A stretch of 64,000 bases of DNA. It comes from Chelydra serpentina (taxonomy: Eukaryota; Chordata; Testudines; Chelydridae). A program made the translations under genes and the position numbers. The stretch spans positions 8,582,001-8,646,000 of the forward strand of contig JBAIAC010000059.1 in the NCBI GenBank assembly GCA_037349315.1. Reading direction: 5' to 3'. A model generated the notes under the pieces. It was given only the letters and a program-made list of their open reading frames with translations. It was not told the origin of the DNA and ran no database searches. Shown here piece after piece: positions 45,625-57,507 of this stretch. The number at the start of each line of letters is the position of its first letter. The first letter of the stretch is position 1.

Positions 45625-47966
45625 AATATGGTTTCAAAGTCTTTTCAATTCCCAGCACAAGACTTATTTAAAACATGCGCACATATCTAAGAGTGAACTT
45701 GTTAAGCTGAATCCTACCCCTATACAGCTGCTTGCTAGGAACCATAACAACAATTTAATGATGAACTAGTAATTAAGGTTTCCATTCCACTCTTACTTCC
45801 ACTTGGCTTACTATGTAATTTGAATACAAGTATAAAGTGTTGGTGCCCCTCTCACTCTCATTCCAGTGATGCAAGAGCAATCAATGTCCTTCTGGAACTT
45901 TGGGTACATCTAAAGGAAACCTATTATTCACCAAGAAGGTGTGCACCATAGCCTTCTAGTAAGATGAAAGTAGCCTTTTTTAAATGCTCTGGCCACTTTT
46001 TAATGGTTTACATTTGTTCTGTTGCGTACCCAGGTCATACCATTTACCCTTTTTAAATATTGGCACAATTTTAGCTTTCTTGCAGTCTTTGGAATTTCCT
46101 CATTGTTTCAAGAGTTATTGAAAATCAACATTTTGATAAGCTCTTTTAAAACTCTTGGAAGCAATTTAGTAGTTGCTGTTTAACATCCTCCTGAGGAGTT
46201 GTTATTGAAATGGAAAATGTTACATCATCGTCATACAATATGACTACATTAACTGTTCTTCTCAGATATAATACAGAAATATTTATTGACTGCTTCTGCC
46301 TTTTCTGAATTACTATTGACAATTCTACTATTTCCAACCAGTAATGGACCAATGCCATTGTTGGGATTCTCTTTGTTCCATAAACTTTAAAATCTCCTTC
46401 TTGTTGTCCTTAACGCTACTAGCCATAGATTTGTCCTTTGTCCTTTTGCTTCCCTTATCAGTTTTCTATAATTCTTAGCTTCTGATTTATATTTATTACT
46501 ATTCACTTCTACTATCACCTGAGGCAGAAGAAGCAAGCAGTGGTATTTTTCAGGATTAGCTATACCAGTGGCAGACTCCTTTCTCAATGGGAAAAGAGTT
46601 TTTAAACTTTCTTCTGACAAGCCTTGGGTGTTGCTGACATTCCTGTAAAACAGGGCACACTGATCCTTTATGGTAGGGTACAGGCCTGACACTGCCTGTT
46701 CCCATGTTCAGAACAGAATGAGTGGAATTCTAGGAGGTCTAGTTCCCAACAGTATGCCTTGCATCAATGCATGATATGAAAGGGGGCATGGATATAAGGT
46801 GCTTCCTTTTCCTGTGTGACAGAGAGACCAGAGAAGAAGCAAGATCTGCTGTGGGTGTCGAGAGAGAGAGAGAGGCCTGGGGAAACCTTAGTTGGGCATT
46901 TTGAAAAAGCCAGTGAAAAGTTACATGAAGTTCCAAGGAAGGGTAGTGGTTGTGGCAAGGCAAAGGAAGTAGCTTTGAAGGAGAATAGAAGGAGAGAGAG
47001 TTGGGACTCAGACCTAATGCCTCCTTCATTGTTAAGGGCCCCAAGGCTGGTACTTGTTGAACAGGGAGGGCACAAGCTTCCCTCTAACTCTGAGGAGCTA
47101 GTGGGAAGGGGTTGTTGTTGTACCCTAGAGAGGGGAGAAGAATGAAGATTGGCATATCTTTAGATGAGAGTTGACCTTGGACTCCCAGAGAGAGAGAGAC
47201 GGACTAAGGAGCTGTTATGCCTCTGAGAAGGGTGAAGACTGACAAAGCCACAAAAGAACTGTGATACAGAGGAAGAAGCTGGGTAAAGGGTTTGGACTTT
47301 TTTCTCTGGCCATTTGTTACTCTAGAAACACCAATCTCTCCCTCAGCTGCTGTTGGCATCCTGAAACAAGGTCCTGACGTTTGTAAACAGATCGTATTGA
47401 ATTGAGACTCTCTACTGCTCCTCACCCTTGTGCATCCAACATGGTCCCTTTACCAAGCACCACAGAGCCCTGTTTGGAGTCTTCTGACACAGTCCAATGA
47501 ATGTTCACATTGTCACTCTCACAAAAATCATAAATTCTCTGAGATTAGCAATGCTTGTCAGCATTTTAAAATATTATTGTGAAACTTCAGCACTTCTAAA
47601 AATCTGGCGCCAGATGCTGACGATTTTCCTGACCACATATTCTAATAAATTATTATTTAATGTCCATTAATAAACATATGTCTGTAAACATAACACTGAT
47701 CCTAATACCAGGTAAGTTGATATGAAGAACAAACTCTAATTTTGCTTCCCTGTCCTAAGGGCAGCTTCTTTCTCTCTAATTTCCATTTTAACTGTTCCAA
47801 AAGCCTGTGAAAAATCACACATTTTAACACTCTATACTGTTACAAAGGTTCTTAATACTTCAGTAACAAATGTTTTTGTTTAAAACCCTTTTGATCTCAC
47901 TATTCAACCAGGCAAAACTCTCATAGACGCCAACAAATCTGGACAGAATTTGGCTAATCTAATTAT

Positions 47967-48960
47967 TAGGGCTGTCAATTATTTAAAAAATTATTAGCAA
48001 TCATGAGATTAAAAAATATTCATGATTAATTGCAGTTTTAATGATAGAATAACATTTATTTAAATATTTTGGATGTTTTTCTACATTTTCAAATACATTG
48101 ATTTCAATTACAACACAATACAAAGTGTACAGTCCTCACTTTATATTAATTTTTATTACAAATATTTGCACTGTAAAAATGATAAACAAAAGAAATAGTA
48201 TTTTTCAGTTCACCTCATACAAGTACTGTAGTGCAATCTCTTTATTGTGAATGTGCAACTTATAAATGTAGAATTTTTTTTACATAACTGCACTCAAAAA
48301 CAGAACAATGTGAAACGTTAGAGCCTACAAGTCCACTCAGTCCTACTTCTTGTTCAGCCTATCACTAAGACAAACAACTTTGTTTGCATTTACAGGAGAT
48401 AATGCTGCCCGCTTCTTATTTACAATGTCACCTGCAAGTGAGAACAGGCGTTCTCGTGCCACTGTTGTAGCCGGCATTGCCAAGTATTTGTGCCAGATAC
48501 GTTAAACATTCGTATGCCTCTTCGTGCTTTGACCACCATTCCAGACGACATGCTTCCATGCTGATGACAGGTTCTGCTCGATAACAATCCAAAGCAATGC
48601 AGCCCATCGCACATTCATTTTCATCATCTGAGTCAGAGGCCACCAACAGAAGGTTGATTTTCTTTTTTTGGTGGTTTGGGTTCTGTAGTTTCTGCATCGG
48701 AGTGTTGCTCTTTTAAGACTTCTGACAGCATGTTTCACACCTCGTCCTTCTCAGATTCTGGAAGGCACTTCAGATTAATTAAACCTTGTGTCGAGTGCTG
48801 TAGCTATCTTTAGAAATCTCACATCGGTACCTTCTTTGCGTTTTGTCAAATCTGCTGTGAAAGTGTTCTTAAAATGAACATGCTGGTTCATCATCCGAGA
48901 CTGCTACAACATGAAGTATATGGCAGAATGCAGGTAAAACAGAGCAGGGGACATACAATT
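47967..48960 (-). pseudogene. hAT transposase C-terminal remnant with terminus
   Basis: The hAT-like end 'tagggctgtcaattat' starts at 47967. On the minus strand, 48697 down to about 48380 encodes LLVASDSDDENECAMG, MEACRLEWWSKHEEAYECL and YLAQ, then with a frame break the hAT dimerisation (hATC) text. The remainder is AT-rich untranslated sequence. It is dead: frameshifted and with no 5' part. Confidence 0.65.
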
Positions 48961-48970
48961 CTCCCCCAAG

Positions 48971-49179
48971 CAGGGCCGGCGCTTCCACTAGGCGACCATA
49001 GGCGGTTGCCTGGGGCGGCATTTCGGCGGCGACTCATTTCCCGGCAGTGATTCGGTGGCAAAAAAAGCGGCCGCTGAAATGCCGAGAACGCAGCTCAGAG
49101 GAGCTGCCGCTGAAGCACCGCCAGTTAGGGCGGAGGAGCGCTGCCGCCTAGGGCAGCAAAAACCCTGGCGCTGCTACTG
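48971..49179. mobile_element. hAT-type miniature element, 209 bp, perfect TSD
   Basis: Starts cagggccggcgcttccacta and ends ctggcgctgctactg. Flanked by a perfect 8-bp duplication CCCCCAAG (48963-48970 and 49180-49187). Related to the element at 39888-40155. It sits between two remnants of a larger hAT transposon. Confidence 0.9.
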
Positions 49180-49225
49180 CCCCCAAGGAGTTCAGTCACA
49201 AATTTAATTAACTTATTTGTTCTTT

Positions 49226-49330
49226 TAACAAGCATCAGCATGGAAGCATGTCCTCTGGAAAGGTGGCTGAAGCCTGAAGGGGCATACAAATGTCATGGTC
49301 ATGCCAGGGATATAGATTCAGCACAGGAAG
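49226..49330 (+). pseudogene. Inverted small copy of the same hAT transposase segment
   Basis: Here the plus strand encodes MEACPLERWLKPEGAYKC, matching the minus-strand MEACRLEWWSKHEEAYEC at about 48515-48570. The two are thus in opposite orientation about 0.7 kb apart. Confidence 0.6.
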
Positions 49331-49584
49331 GCCCTGCAAGAAGGTTTATGTCTGCTGCGACTCTCTCAAGATCTCCAAGGTTTGGCTGCAGGACCCCTTC
49401 ATTCCATGAGCCAGGTGGTTTATTGGGAGTTTTCATTTGGGAGCCAAAGGTCTCATTCAGTAACATGTTCAACTTCCCCCACCAGCCTTGATGGAACAAT
49501 CCAGGGAAAATGCCCAGAGAAATTTCTCTTATTCCCCGCCCAAGGTAGGCTATCCTCAAATCTGTGCCTTACTTAACTAAGCTT

Positions 49585-49745
49585 CAATCAACCTCTGCAT
49601 TATTATACCCATTTTATACATTGGGAATGTTAGGCATGGAGAGGTTAAGTGACTTGCCCAAGAGTCACATATAAAGTCAATAGCACACCTGGGACTGTAA
49701 CCCAAGAATGCTGATTGCCAGTACTCTGTACTAACGGTTAGACAT
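49585..49745 (+). repeat. MIR/CORE-type SINE
   Basis: 'attattatacccattttata', 'gagaggttaagtgacttgcc' and 'caagagtcacat' occur in MIR order, followed by 'gggactgtaacccaagaatg'. Confidence 0.7.
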
Positions 49746-50178
49746 GTTGATTAAAACAAATGAATGCACTATATGAGTGATGAGCTGATACTCAGTTAAA
49801 CAGGAACAGTTACAAAAGGAATAGCAAGAGAAAAATATTTTGCAAACTGTTTATAAGACTGACAGACTAACACTGCATTATCTCCCTTCCTCAGTTGTAT
49901 GTTTTCTGAGTCAGCATTAGCTGAATTTTCCAGGCAGCCAGATGTGAAATGTTCTGGGGACGTCATATATTTCCAGCTAGTGCCCTTGACCAGTAGATGC
50001 CTTTTTAGCTGAGCAACAAATATTTGCTGACATTCTTTCGGTAAATCAGTACAGTGGCATCTACGTAGCTGTCAAGAAAGTCATCTCAAAGCCCACAACA
50101 AGGGGACTGGTAAATAAACCATTGTCTTTAACGTAGGCAACAACCCATCCTGAGTTTTTTCATTTGTTATTGGTGTTA

Positions 50179-50269
50179 ATGAGAATGGGAACTTATTCTG
50201 GAGTTACTCTGGTTTTGTTCTCAATCTGGATTATGAAATTCCTAGCTCAAGGCTCTTTCAATGTGAAAG
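50179..50269 (+). CDS. LYVE1: LYVE1 exon 1: start codon and signal peptide
   Basis: ATG at 50179 (a second in-frame ATG at 50185) opens a hydrophobic signal peptide (MGTYSGVTLVLFSIWIMKFL), then AQGSFNVK and one base of the next codon before donor gtatgt. Either ATG could start; I take the first. Neither has a strong Kozak context. Confidence 0.85.
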
Positions 50270-51694
50270 GTATGTTTTCTTACAATTTTTCAGTGTGTGC
50301 AACTTTTTCCCAATGTCCAAAAAATGTTTAAGATAGATGTAAATTGGTTTTCTTTCTCTCTTTTTTCCACAGAAGATATTTGCTAAATCAGTGTGTTTGC
50401 AAATAAAATATGCAGGTGTATGATTACATCTGTGAATATAACAACTCTGGATGTGTATATATTTTAAAGTAACCTATAATTTGTAGGTATATGAAACCAC
50501 AGATTTCTCAGAAATCAGTACAAAAGAGAATATTTTTCAGTAACATTCTTGCTTGCAAATATCTTTCACTGAATATTTATGTCCAATTTAATTATTTGAA
50601 TCATTTTTAATAATGTCCAAATGTGTCACAAGACTTTGTTTAATTTTTGATGATATTTTTAGTAGTAAGTGAAAATCTGGCCAAATGTCAATTTTTTTGG
50701 AAGATGCCACAGCAAAAGCTTTTGAGCGGTTATCTAATAGCAGAATATGCATGAACTTGGTCATTGGGTGCCTTAGAAAAATGTTATTTTAAGTGTAAAC
50801 TGTTTGTTTTGATTTTGTTTTGTTTTGAAATATTGTAACAGTGAATATGAGTTTCCCACAAAGTTCTCAGGGACATAGGCATGATTCTTGAAGTACAGCT
50901 TATGGGTAATGAAGTCTGCCTCTGGTTACTATGGAAGGAAAAAATAACCCAAACACTTGGGAGTTCTCACTTTTGGAAGACAGTGTATTTCAGGAATTGA
51001 TAAAAGAGCATCTGCCTTAAATAGCTCTCAAATGCAATGGTTGCATCATAATTCCATTAACAAATAGTCATAATTTTCTTATGAAATATTTTTGTTTAAT
51101 GTTTATGCGGTTAATGCTTCTTCTAAGAAAGTACTTGGGCACTTGGTTTGCAAGCCACGAAAGCTGAAGTCTGCTCTTCAGCTAGCAAACAAGTACAACA
51201 CAGTGAACGGGAGGGCATATCCCCTTCACCAATATGACCTGATGCCATGCCTTGGCAGGACTGCCATTAGAGGTGAGAGGGCAGTCAAGTAGGAGGAGAG
51301 TAAACCGCGCCAAGAAAACTGGCAAAGAGATTGCTGATTAGTTGTTGGTGGATTGTGTAGTGCTCAAACTGGCACACACAGAAAAAAATGCACATAGAAA
51401 ATTTGTTTGTGGAATAAGAGTGTGACTGCCACCAACTCACGTGGCAGCTGTCAGAAAGACCTCTCTGGAGGAACTGCAACGCAGAAGCTCCAAAGCCTAA
51501 TTCTGAGGAAGATATGAAACACTGCTGTACTGCAGCATCAAATAAAAGAGAGGCACCCAACACACTTAAACTTGGTATTTCCAAGAATGAGTGCAAGACT
51601 ATTTCCCCTCAAGATGCGTAAGTTGGAGGAGAGTAGAATCAGTCAGAAATGAGATATATCTTTAACAAGAGAAAGGAAAGTATAAGGGTACAAT

Positions 51695-51830
51695 TTTCAA
51701 AAGTGCCTAAGTTCTATTTTCAAAGTTGACTGTCAGTGAAACGTAGGCTTTTAAGTGCCTGTGTCACTTTTGAAAATGGAGCTTAGGCTTCTAAATCGCT
51801 TAGGATGCATTTTTCAAAAAGCACCAAAGT
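51695..51830. repeat. Fold-back repeat, 'ttttcaaaagtgcctaagt' type
   Basis: The left words 'caattttcaaaagtgcctaa' are inverted by 'cacttttgaaaatgg' near 51765, with more related text to 51830. Confidence 0.6.
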
Positions 51831-52334
51831 CTTTTTTGATCAGCACAACTCTTAACCCATAAGTAAGAGCTAGGGAAGATGGGAAAAAACACTAGTGAAT
51901 GTGCCATACAGAGAAAGCTACACTTGAGCTAAATGAACCTTGTTACGTAACTCAGTGTATTAGTCATAAATACCACATACCTATCCTTTTAGGAGTACAC
52001 CTTTAACAGTTAGTTCTATCACTAGCTTGTGTCATTTCCAAAGGCTTTGAGGGCCAGCTGCAATCTTTCTGCCATGTGTCAAATGAAACTCAGACATCCT
52101 CTGATTCAGCCCCCATCTTCAAAATCAGCCTAAGATGACCTTCTTGTTTATGTCCTCAATAGCTATTAGCATGCAGGTTCCTGCAACACAGCAGGGATGA
52201 GCTCGTCAGTCTCTATAAGTTAATTTAGTCACACTTTGCAAAGAGGAAATTTTCTTTCTACCTGTGTAAACAACCAGATTTCAATGTCAAACTGATTTAT
52301 TTTTCTTATCTACTGAAGGGTCCTACGCAACAAA

Positions 52335-52450
52335 TTATGGCTGGGATTTTCAAAGGCACCTAAAGAAATTAGATGCCCAACCCCTGTTGAAATTCAATGG
52401 GATTTGTGTACCTAACAGTCTTAGCTCCCTTGAAAATCCCAGCAGGCAAA
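52335..52450. repeat. Fold-back repeat, 'gctgggattttcaaaggc' type
   Basis: The left end 'ggctgggattttcaaaggca' is the reverse complement of the right end 'cccttgaaaatcccagc'; inner text 'ttgaaattcaatggga' marks the centre. Confidence 0.75.
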
Positions 52451-54738
52451 GATCCTTCTCACCATGGCAGCCTGAGAACGTCCCTCTCTGCTACCAGCAG
52501 ACAGAGGAACCCACCAAGCACTTCATGGACAGGACATCGCAATATGAACTGAGAATCTGAGGAAAAACACAGAGGCAGCAGCAGTTTCCCGAAACAGCAA
52601 AGAGACTAGATCACATTAAAGCAGACGTGTCTCCCTCACTTTACAACAGTTCAAGTCCCCTTTATTCTGCACCCATCAGCTTTGTCTTATTCTGAGATTT
52701 TTTTTCTCCTAATCAATCAATTCCACTGTTCTTCTAATGAAGTAGTTTTCTCCTGCAAATGTACAACATATGATTCAAGATGAGTTATGCTTTTGCTGTT
52801 AGACCAGCCAAGTACAGAAGAGCTCAGAGGCTAGCTAAGAGCAGCTTGTGTAGCCAAAGGATAATACATTTCTAAAGGAATAATCTGCCTCCAACATGAA
52901 TTTAGTTTGCTTCATCGCAGGACTCAGGGAGATGATTTAGGAAGTCATGAAAAGGGTAGGATGGTTGAGTGGTTGCTGTTTGCTTCTAATCTTTTTCTTA
53001 TGTTGTAAAACTAGTTATAGTTCAAAATAAAGCTGATAACTGTCCAAGAAGGTGCTTTTTACTTCTCCATGTTGTTTCAAAAATGCTAATTTCAGGTACA
53101 GATTGCATTTGATCTTCTTTTGTATTTTTCAGGTTAAAAAGTTGCACTCTATCTGCAATTCACTCTATTTTCTTTTCCTTCCTACCGACTGAGCCCTCAT
53201 TTTCTGATACTGAATCTTCCTTCTTCCCATTTATTGGGTGAACATCTAGTTGACTGCTTTTCTCATATGAAAATATTTCTTTTGTTGAGTATATTATGCA
53301 TGTCAGTCAGTCATTTACAAGTATCCAGCCAACTTGTCAAGTGCCAGGAAGTTCCATTCAATCAGCAACTCAACTCAATTTGAAAAGCTGCATTGTATTT
53401 CTCAATGTCCAGATGAGGGTTAGAAAATTAAGGCTGGTCATTAATATGACTGGTCATTAAGAAGCTTCCATCATCACTTTAAAAGGTCATCTCAGCCAAA
53501 TTTTAACAGATGCTGAGCAAATCCATGGACTGGACTGGAGACAGAGGAGGGTAAGGCCAGGAGAGACTGCATCTGAACGTAGGAAGGGTGGGAAAGAATC
53601 AAGTGTAAAGGGTATGAAAGGAGGGAAAGTGTGGAGCAGGCCCTGGAGACAGGAAAAGAGAGGATGGATTAGGCCTAAGAAGCAGAGAGGAGAGTGGGAT
53701 CTGCATTGCTGCAGCTGGGACATGGAGAGACCCAGAAGGAGACGACTGGGTCTGACTGGGAGGGAAAAGGGGAGACAGAACAGTCTAGAATAGTGTGGGT
53801 TAGGTCTGAAGGCACTGACTGAAGTAGGAGTCGGACCAAATGGAGGATATATTGGCCACCAAGAAGACATTATAAGGTAAATTTACATTCTCTTCACAAT
53901 CAGACCACTCTTTGTCTGAGCTGAGCACTATGGTACCCAGGCACACCTTCCCCCTGCCCAGTAGCACCGCTCTCACCCCTGCTGAGCAGTGCTATTGGCT
54001 GGCATTATGTTCCAATGACTACAGTATTTCTTAGTTCCTCTCTGCAAAGCATCCTGTCTAGCACAGATAGAGAAGGAAAATATTCCCATGGATACCTCTT
54101 CCCCCCGCCCTCCCCCAAGACTGTATGGAGAACCTGGTTATTGCATGATTTTTATGGCTAATCCATAAATGTATGCATGGTGGTGGCTAGTGCAGTCTGA
54201 AGGGAATATCTGAGAAGCAGTTACTGGATTATTTATTGTTTTTTTGTTGCCGCTGTATATTCATTATGTTTGGTCTCTACAATGTTCCTTGTTTGTTCTA
54301 CAGTGTATTGTTCCTTGTTCATTTAGCTTGGCTGCTACTCTACATAAAAAATTGAGCTTTTTGTTTCTTATGGCTCTGCTGGAATGTTACATGGAGATAA
54401 AGAGCCAAATCCTGCCCCCCTCTCCCTCTCTGTCCCCTTGAAGTTGCTTTGGGCTGCAAAGCCAGCACAGGAGAATCCCCATGCAGTGTAGGGCTGATCT
54501 AACCAGCCTTAGGCCACCCCTTCCCAGCTCTTGATGTAGCAGGTGTGGCCAAAATGCCACAGTTGTTGTCTGCCCATTGTGGGCTGTTGCAACATGGTGA
54601 AATTTAAAGCAGCTAGCTGGCCCCAGGAGGAGCACAAAAGGTGGGGTATCCCACCCCCTCAGCTTTGCCCATCCCCCTCAAGCTGTACCAAGCACTGCCC
54701 CAGCACAACTGGAGTTCTAGCCCAATGTGTGTAAAAGA

Positions 54739-54864
54739 CATAGGTGCTGGAGCTAGTGGTGCGGGGCCCCCTGGCTTGAAAGTGGTTTCCATTTTATCAG
54801 GGGTTTACAGTTTGGTTCAATTGCTCCCAGCACCCCCACTATGCTCATTGTTCCAGCACCTCTG
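54739..54864. mobile_element. hAT-type miniature element, 126 bp, perfect TSD
   Basis: Ends cataggtgctggagc and gttccagcacctctg. Flanked by a perfect 8-bp duplication GTAAAAGA (54731-54738 and 54865-54872). Confidence 0.9.
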
Positions 54865-55566
54865 GTAAAAGATGGTAAGTAACTTAATTTGACCCATGCT
54901 TGAACTTTGTTACCTTTGATATCATTTTAAAAAATGTATCTGGTTCCCCAATGGCCTAAAAAGTTACAGCTCAGTGGCATGGAGGTGACATAATTACAAA
55001 ATCCCTCTAACGGGCATCGTTTTGTGAGTAAACGCCACGTGCCTCCAACCATGTTTGACATCCATGGCAGGCCTTGTAACCCACCTCTGTCACTGTGTGA
55101 AGCTCACTATGCTGAGGTCATTAGTGTTTTATCGTAAGCACTAGTTTTATTATTTTAAGTCATTATTAATCAGGTGGGAAAACTGGTTTCCAGCCCACCC
55201 ATGGGGCTCTCGCGCACGTGTGTCACAAATGACATCCTCTTTAGCAAGATGGCTGCCCCCATGCACAGGCTCAAAGTTGCCATCCATAATACATTTTTTT
55301 TAAATATACATTTTCATAGTCTAGCCATGGTGACGAGTCCTCCTTGCTCTCTGAACTATTAGACTGTTGGGGTGAACAAAACAGATTATTTTCTTATAAA
55401 AGGCTAAATTAACTCTCCCAGTGGAAGGTAACTTCTCTAATGCCCTAATACCCATAAAACTTAAAAAGTGAACAACAATATGCACCACTGCACACACAGG
55501 CACTTACTTAAAATAAAAGAATAAATTCTAAGGTAATAACCTAGAATATTTATGTTTAATTCACAG

Positions 55567-55729
55567 ATCTCAGCATTCCGCAGTGCAGGACCGCAGGCAT
55601 AGCCCTAATTTCTCATCCAAACAAACTGAATTTCTCAGAAGCAGAAAGTGCATGTAGACAGCTGGGGTTACAGCTGGCAAGCAAATCCCAGGTTGAGAAG
55701 GCCCGGAATCATGGCTTTGAAACATGCAG
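55567..55729 (+). CDS. LYVE1: LYVE1 exon 2: first half of Link domain
   Basis: After acceptor taattcacag, two bases complete an Asp codon. The exon then encodes LSIPQCRTAGIALISHP, NFSEAESACRQLGLQL and ASKSQVEKARNHGFETC, with three Cys of the Link fold. It ends two bases into a Ser codon before gtacgt. Confidence 0.96.
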
Positions 55730-55828
55730 GTACGTTACTAGCAGCTTTTAGCAGCTCCATTTCCTTACATACAACAATATGCTTCTGAACGCATCGAACA
55801 TTAAAGAGATTGATACTTTTTATTCTAG

Positions 55829-55968
55829 CTTTGGATGGGTGGCAGATAAATGGCTTGTCATTTCTCGGGTTATCCCAAATCCAAAATGTGGTCAGAACAA
55901 AACTGGAGTAGCAGATTGGAAACTCCCTCTCCACCGCAAGTATCATGGTTTCTGCTTCAATTCGTCAG
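55829..55968 (+). CDS. LYVE1: LYVE1 exon 3: second half of Link domain
   Basis: It follows an intron of only 99 bp (55730-55828). It encodes FGWVADKWLVISRVIPNPKC, then KTGVADWKLPLHRKYHGFCF and NSS, completing the hyaluronan-binding Link domain. It ends one base into a codon before gtaagt. Confidence 0.97.
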
Positions 55969-56879
55969 GTAAGTAGGCATGAGACCTAGAGTCTTTACAT
56001 TTAGTTTTATTACTTTAAATCTTAATAGAAAAATTGTTGTTAGTGCTTTTTTTCTAATCTTAGATGGCGGATTGTATCTTTCCCCTCTAGGGGAAAAAAA
56101 AGAGCTGCTGCTAAATGCAGGATGCTAGATGGACAGAAGTTCCATTTAGTTCACCTAAATTAATAAAATTATGCTGTAATTCAAGTTCTTGAATAAGGCT
56201 TTCTTCACTATATTCAGTTATGTGGAGTCAGCTATGTGAAGCCCTTAGGTATGCTCAGTCATGCTTGTGCCAGTGAAAATGTTTCAAACACAGTTTATAC
56301 TCCTTCAGTAACAACAATGTAGTTTCATGATATATTATTTTACTGCAAAAATAAAAAATGACCCAACAAACTAAATTAAATCTAAAAATACCTAAATTAA
56401 AATACATTTGTTCTGGCTAAAGTCCATACAAAGCCACCATTGTCACATATTTCCAGAATCCCCATCTATACAGCCTTGTATTTTACTTCATACTGTCCTG
56501 TAACAAAGGGAGAAATTAGAGCATCACATTAGTGATGTGACTCCACCCAAGCTAAAGGAAAAGATGAGAGGGGAACTGATAAGTTTTCAAATATATTAAA
56601 GGCTGTTATAAAAAAATTAGTGATTGATTGCTCTACATGTCCACTGAAGATAGGACAGAGGGCAGAGAGAAGTTTTGGAGAGCCTTGAATGTAAATTAAA
56701 GAAGTTTGAACTTTTTTAGATCCAACAAATGGTAGAATGTGGGGAAAAACAGCAATAAAGACAAGTGATTTTGACGGAAGCATTTTTAATGGCCTGGAAT
56801 GAGAGAGATGAGAGAGCGGAGAGCAACTAGGAAATGGAGTAATATCTAGGTAGCTGTGGGGAGAAGGAATGATGGATTT

Positions 56880-57356
56880 TGGAGATGGGTGGTGGATGAA
56901 TCCCGGGCTCGGGGAGGCGAACCCCTAGCCCAGCCTGTTCCTTTTGCCCGAGGCCCCACCCCTTCTGCTGGAGCCCAAAACCCCCCTTCCCCCACCCCCG
57001 CCGCCATCACCTTCCCCAGTACTGGGACCCTGTCAGCCCTGGAGCACCGGGCAGTTGGGAGGGGGGTGCCCCCCCCCAGCATGCCAGGCGGGCAGCATAG
57101 CCCCCCTTCCCCAGCCCTGGAGCGCCTGGTGGTTTGGTGGCGCAGTCTCCCCCACAAGTCCAGGAGCGCAGGCCAGCCCCCATTAGTCCCAGCCCCAGCC
57201 TGGGGCCCCGGCCACGGGGTGGGGGGAGATCCCCCAGCAGCACAACACCAGGAAGGGGTCTGGGGGCAGAGCGTGGGCGGGACCATGCAAGGTTGTTTGG
57301 GGAGGCTCAGCCTTCCCCGGCCTTCGATACCTGCGCTGCCCATGATTTTGGAGTTG
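56880..57356 (-). mobile_element. GC-rich interspersed repeat, class unclear
   Basis: It is the minus-strand relative of 10075-10870, sharing 'catgggcagcgcaggtat'-type and 'ggccggggaaggctgagcc' text. Open frames on both strands follow from C/G richness and lack known domains. Confidence 0.5.
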
Positions 57357-57384
57357 TTATAGTGAAAAATACATCAGGATTAGC

Positions 57385-57507
57385 TAGGGTGACCAGACAG
57401 CAAGTGTGAAAAATCGGGACGGGGGTGGGGGGTAATAGAAGCCTATATAAGGAAAATACCCCCAAATCGGGACTGTCCCTATAAAATCAGGACATCTGGT
57501 CACCCTA
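57385..57507. mobile_element. hAT-type miniature element, 123 bp, perfect TSD
   Basis: Terminal inverted repeats tagggtgaccaga / tctggtcacccta. Flanked by a perfect 8-bp duplication GGATTAGC (57377-57384 and 57508-57515). Inner text 'ccaaatcgggactgtcccta' is typical of a very common reptile family. Confidence 0.93.

Larger units (their letters stand above)
42489..45640 (+). other. IRAG1 3' UTR, probable extent
   Basis: After the stop there is AT-rich sequence without another gene. Candidate poly(A) signals AATAAA lie at 42726-42731 (short form) and 45619-45624 (long form, followed by a T-rich stretch). Which is used cannot be told from the sequence. A palindromic repeat sits inside at 44724-44860. 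Confidence 0.45.
42489..50178. other. IRAG1-LYVE1 interval (7.7 kb)
   Basis: It includes the IRAG1 3' UTR, a palindromic repeat (44724-44860), an (AG)n-rich stretch near 46858-46873, hAT transposase remnants (47967-49330), a nested miniature element (48971-49179) and a MIR-like SINE (49585-49745). 45970-46690 may be old LINE-derived sequence on the minus strand, but I cannot prove it. I find no TATA box or clear promoter just upstream of LYVE1. Confidence 0.5.
50270..55566 (+). other. LYVE1 intron 1
   Basis: 5.3 kb. It holds two fold-back 'ttttcaaa' repeats (51695-51830, 52335-52450) and a 126-bp hAT element (54739-54864). I see no gene. The open frames at 51092-51292 and 53487-53870 have no recognisable domain. 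Confidence 0.55.

Noticed and set aside
45970..46690. Minus-strand frames (70 and 101 codons) as LINE or gene
   Set aside because: The text looks repeat-like, but I cannot match it to a defined LINE domain; left unassigned.
56846..57409. Open frames up to 168 codons on both strands
   Set aside because: Pro/Gly-rich translation of a GC-rich interspersed repeat; mirrored frames on the other strand; related repeat at 10075.
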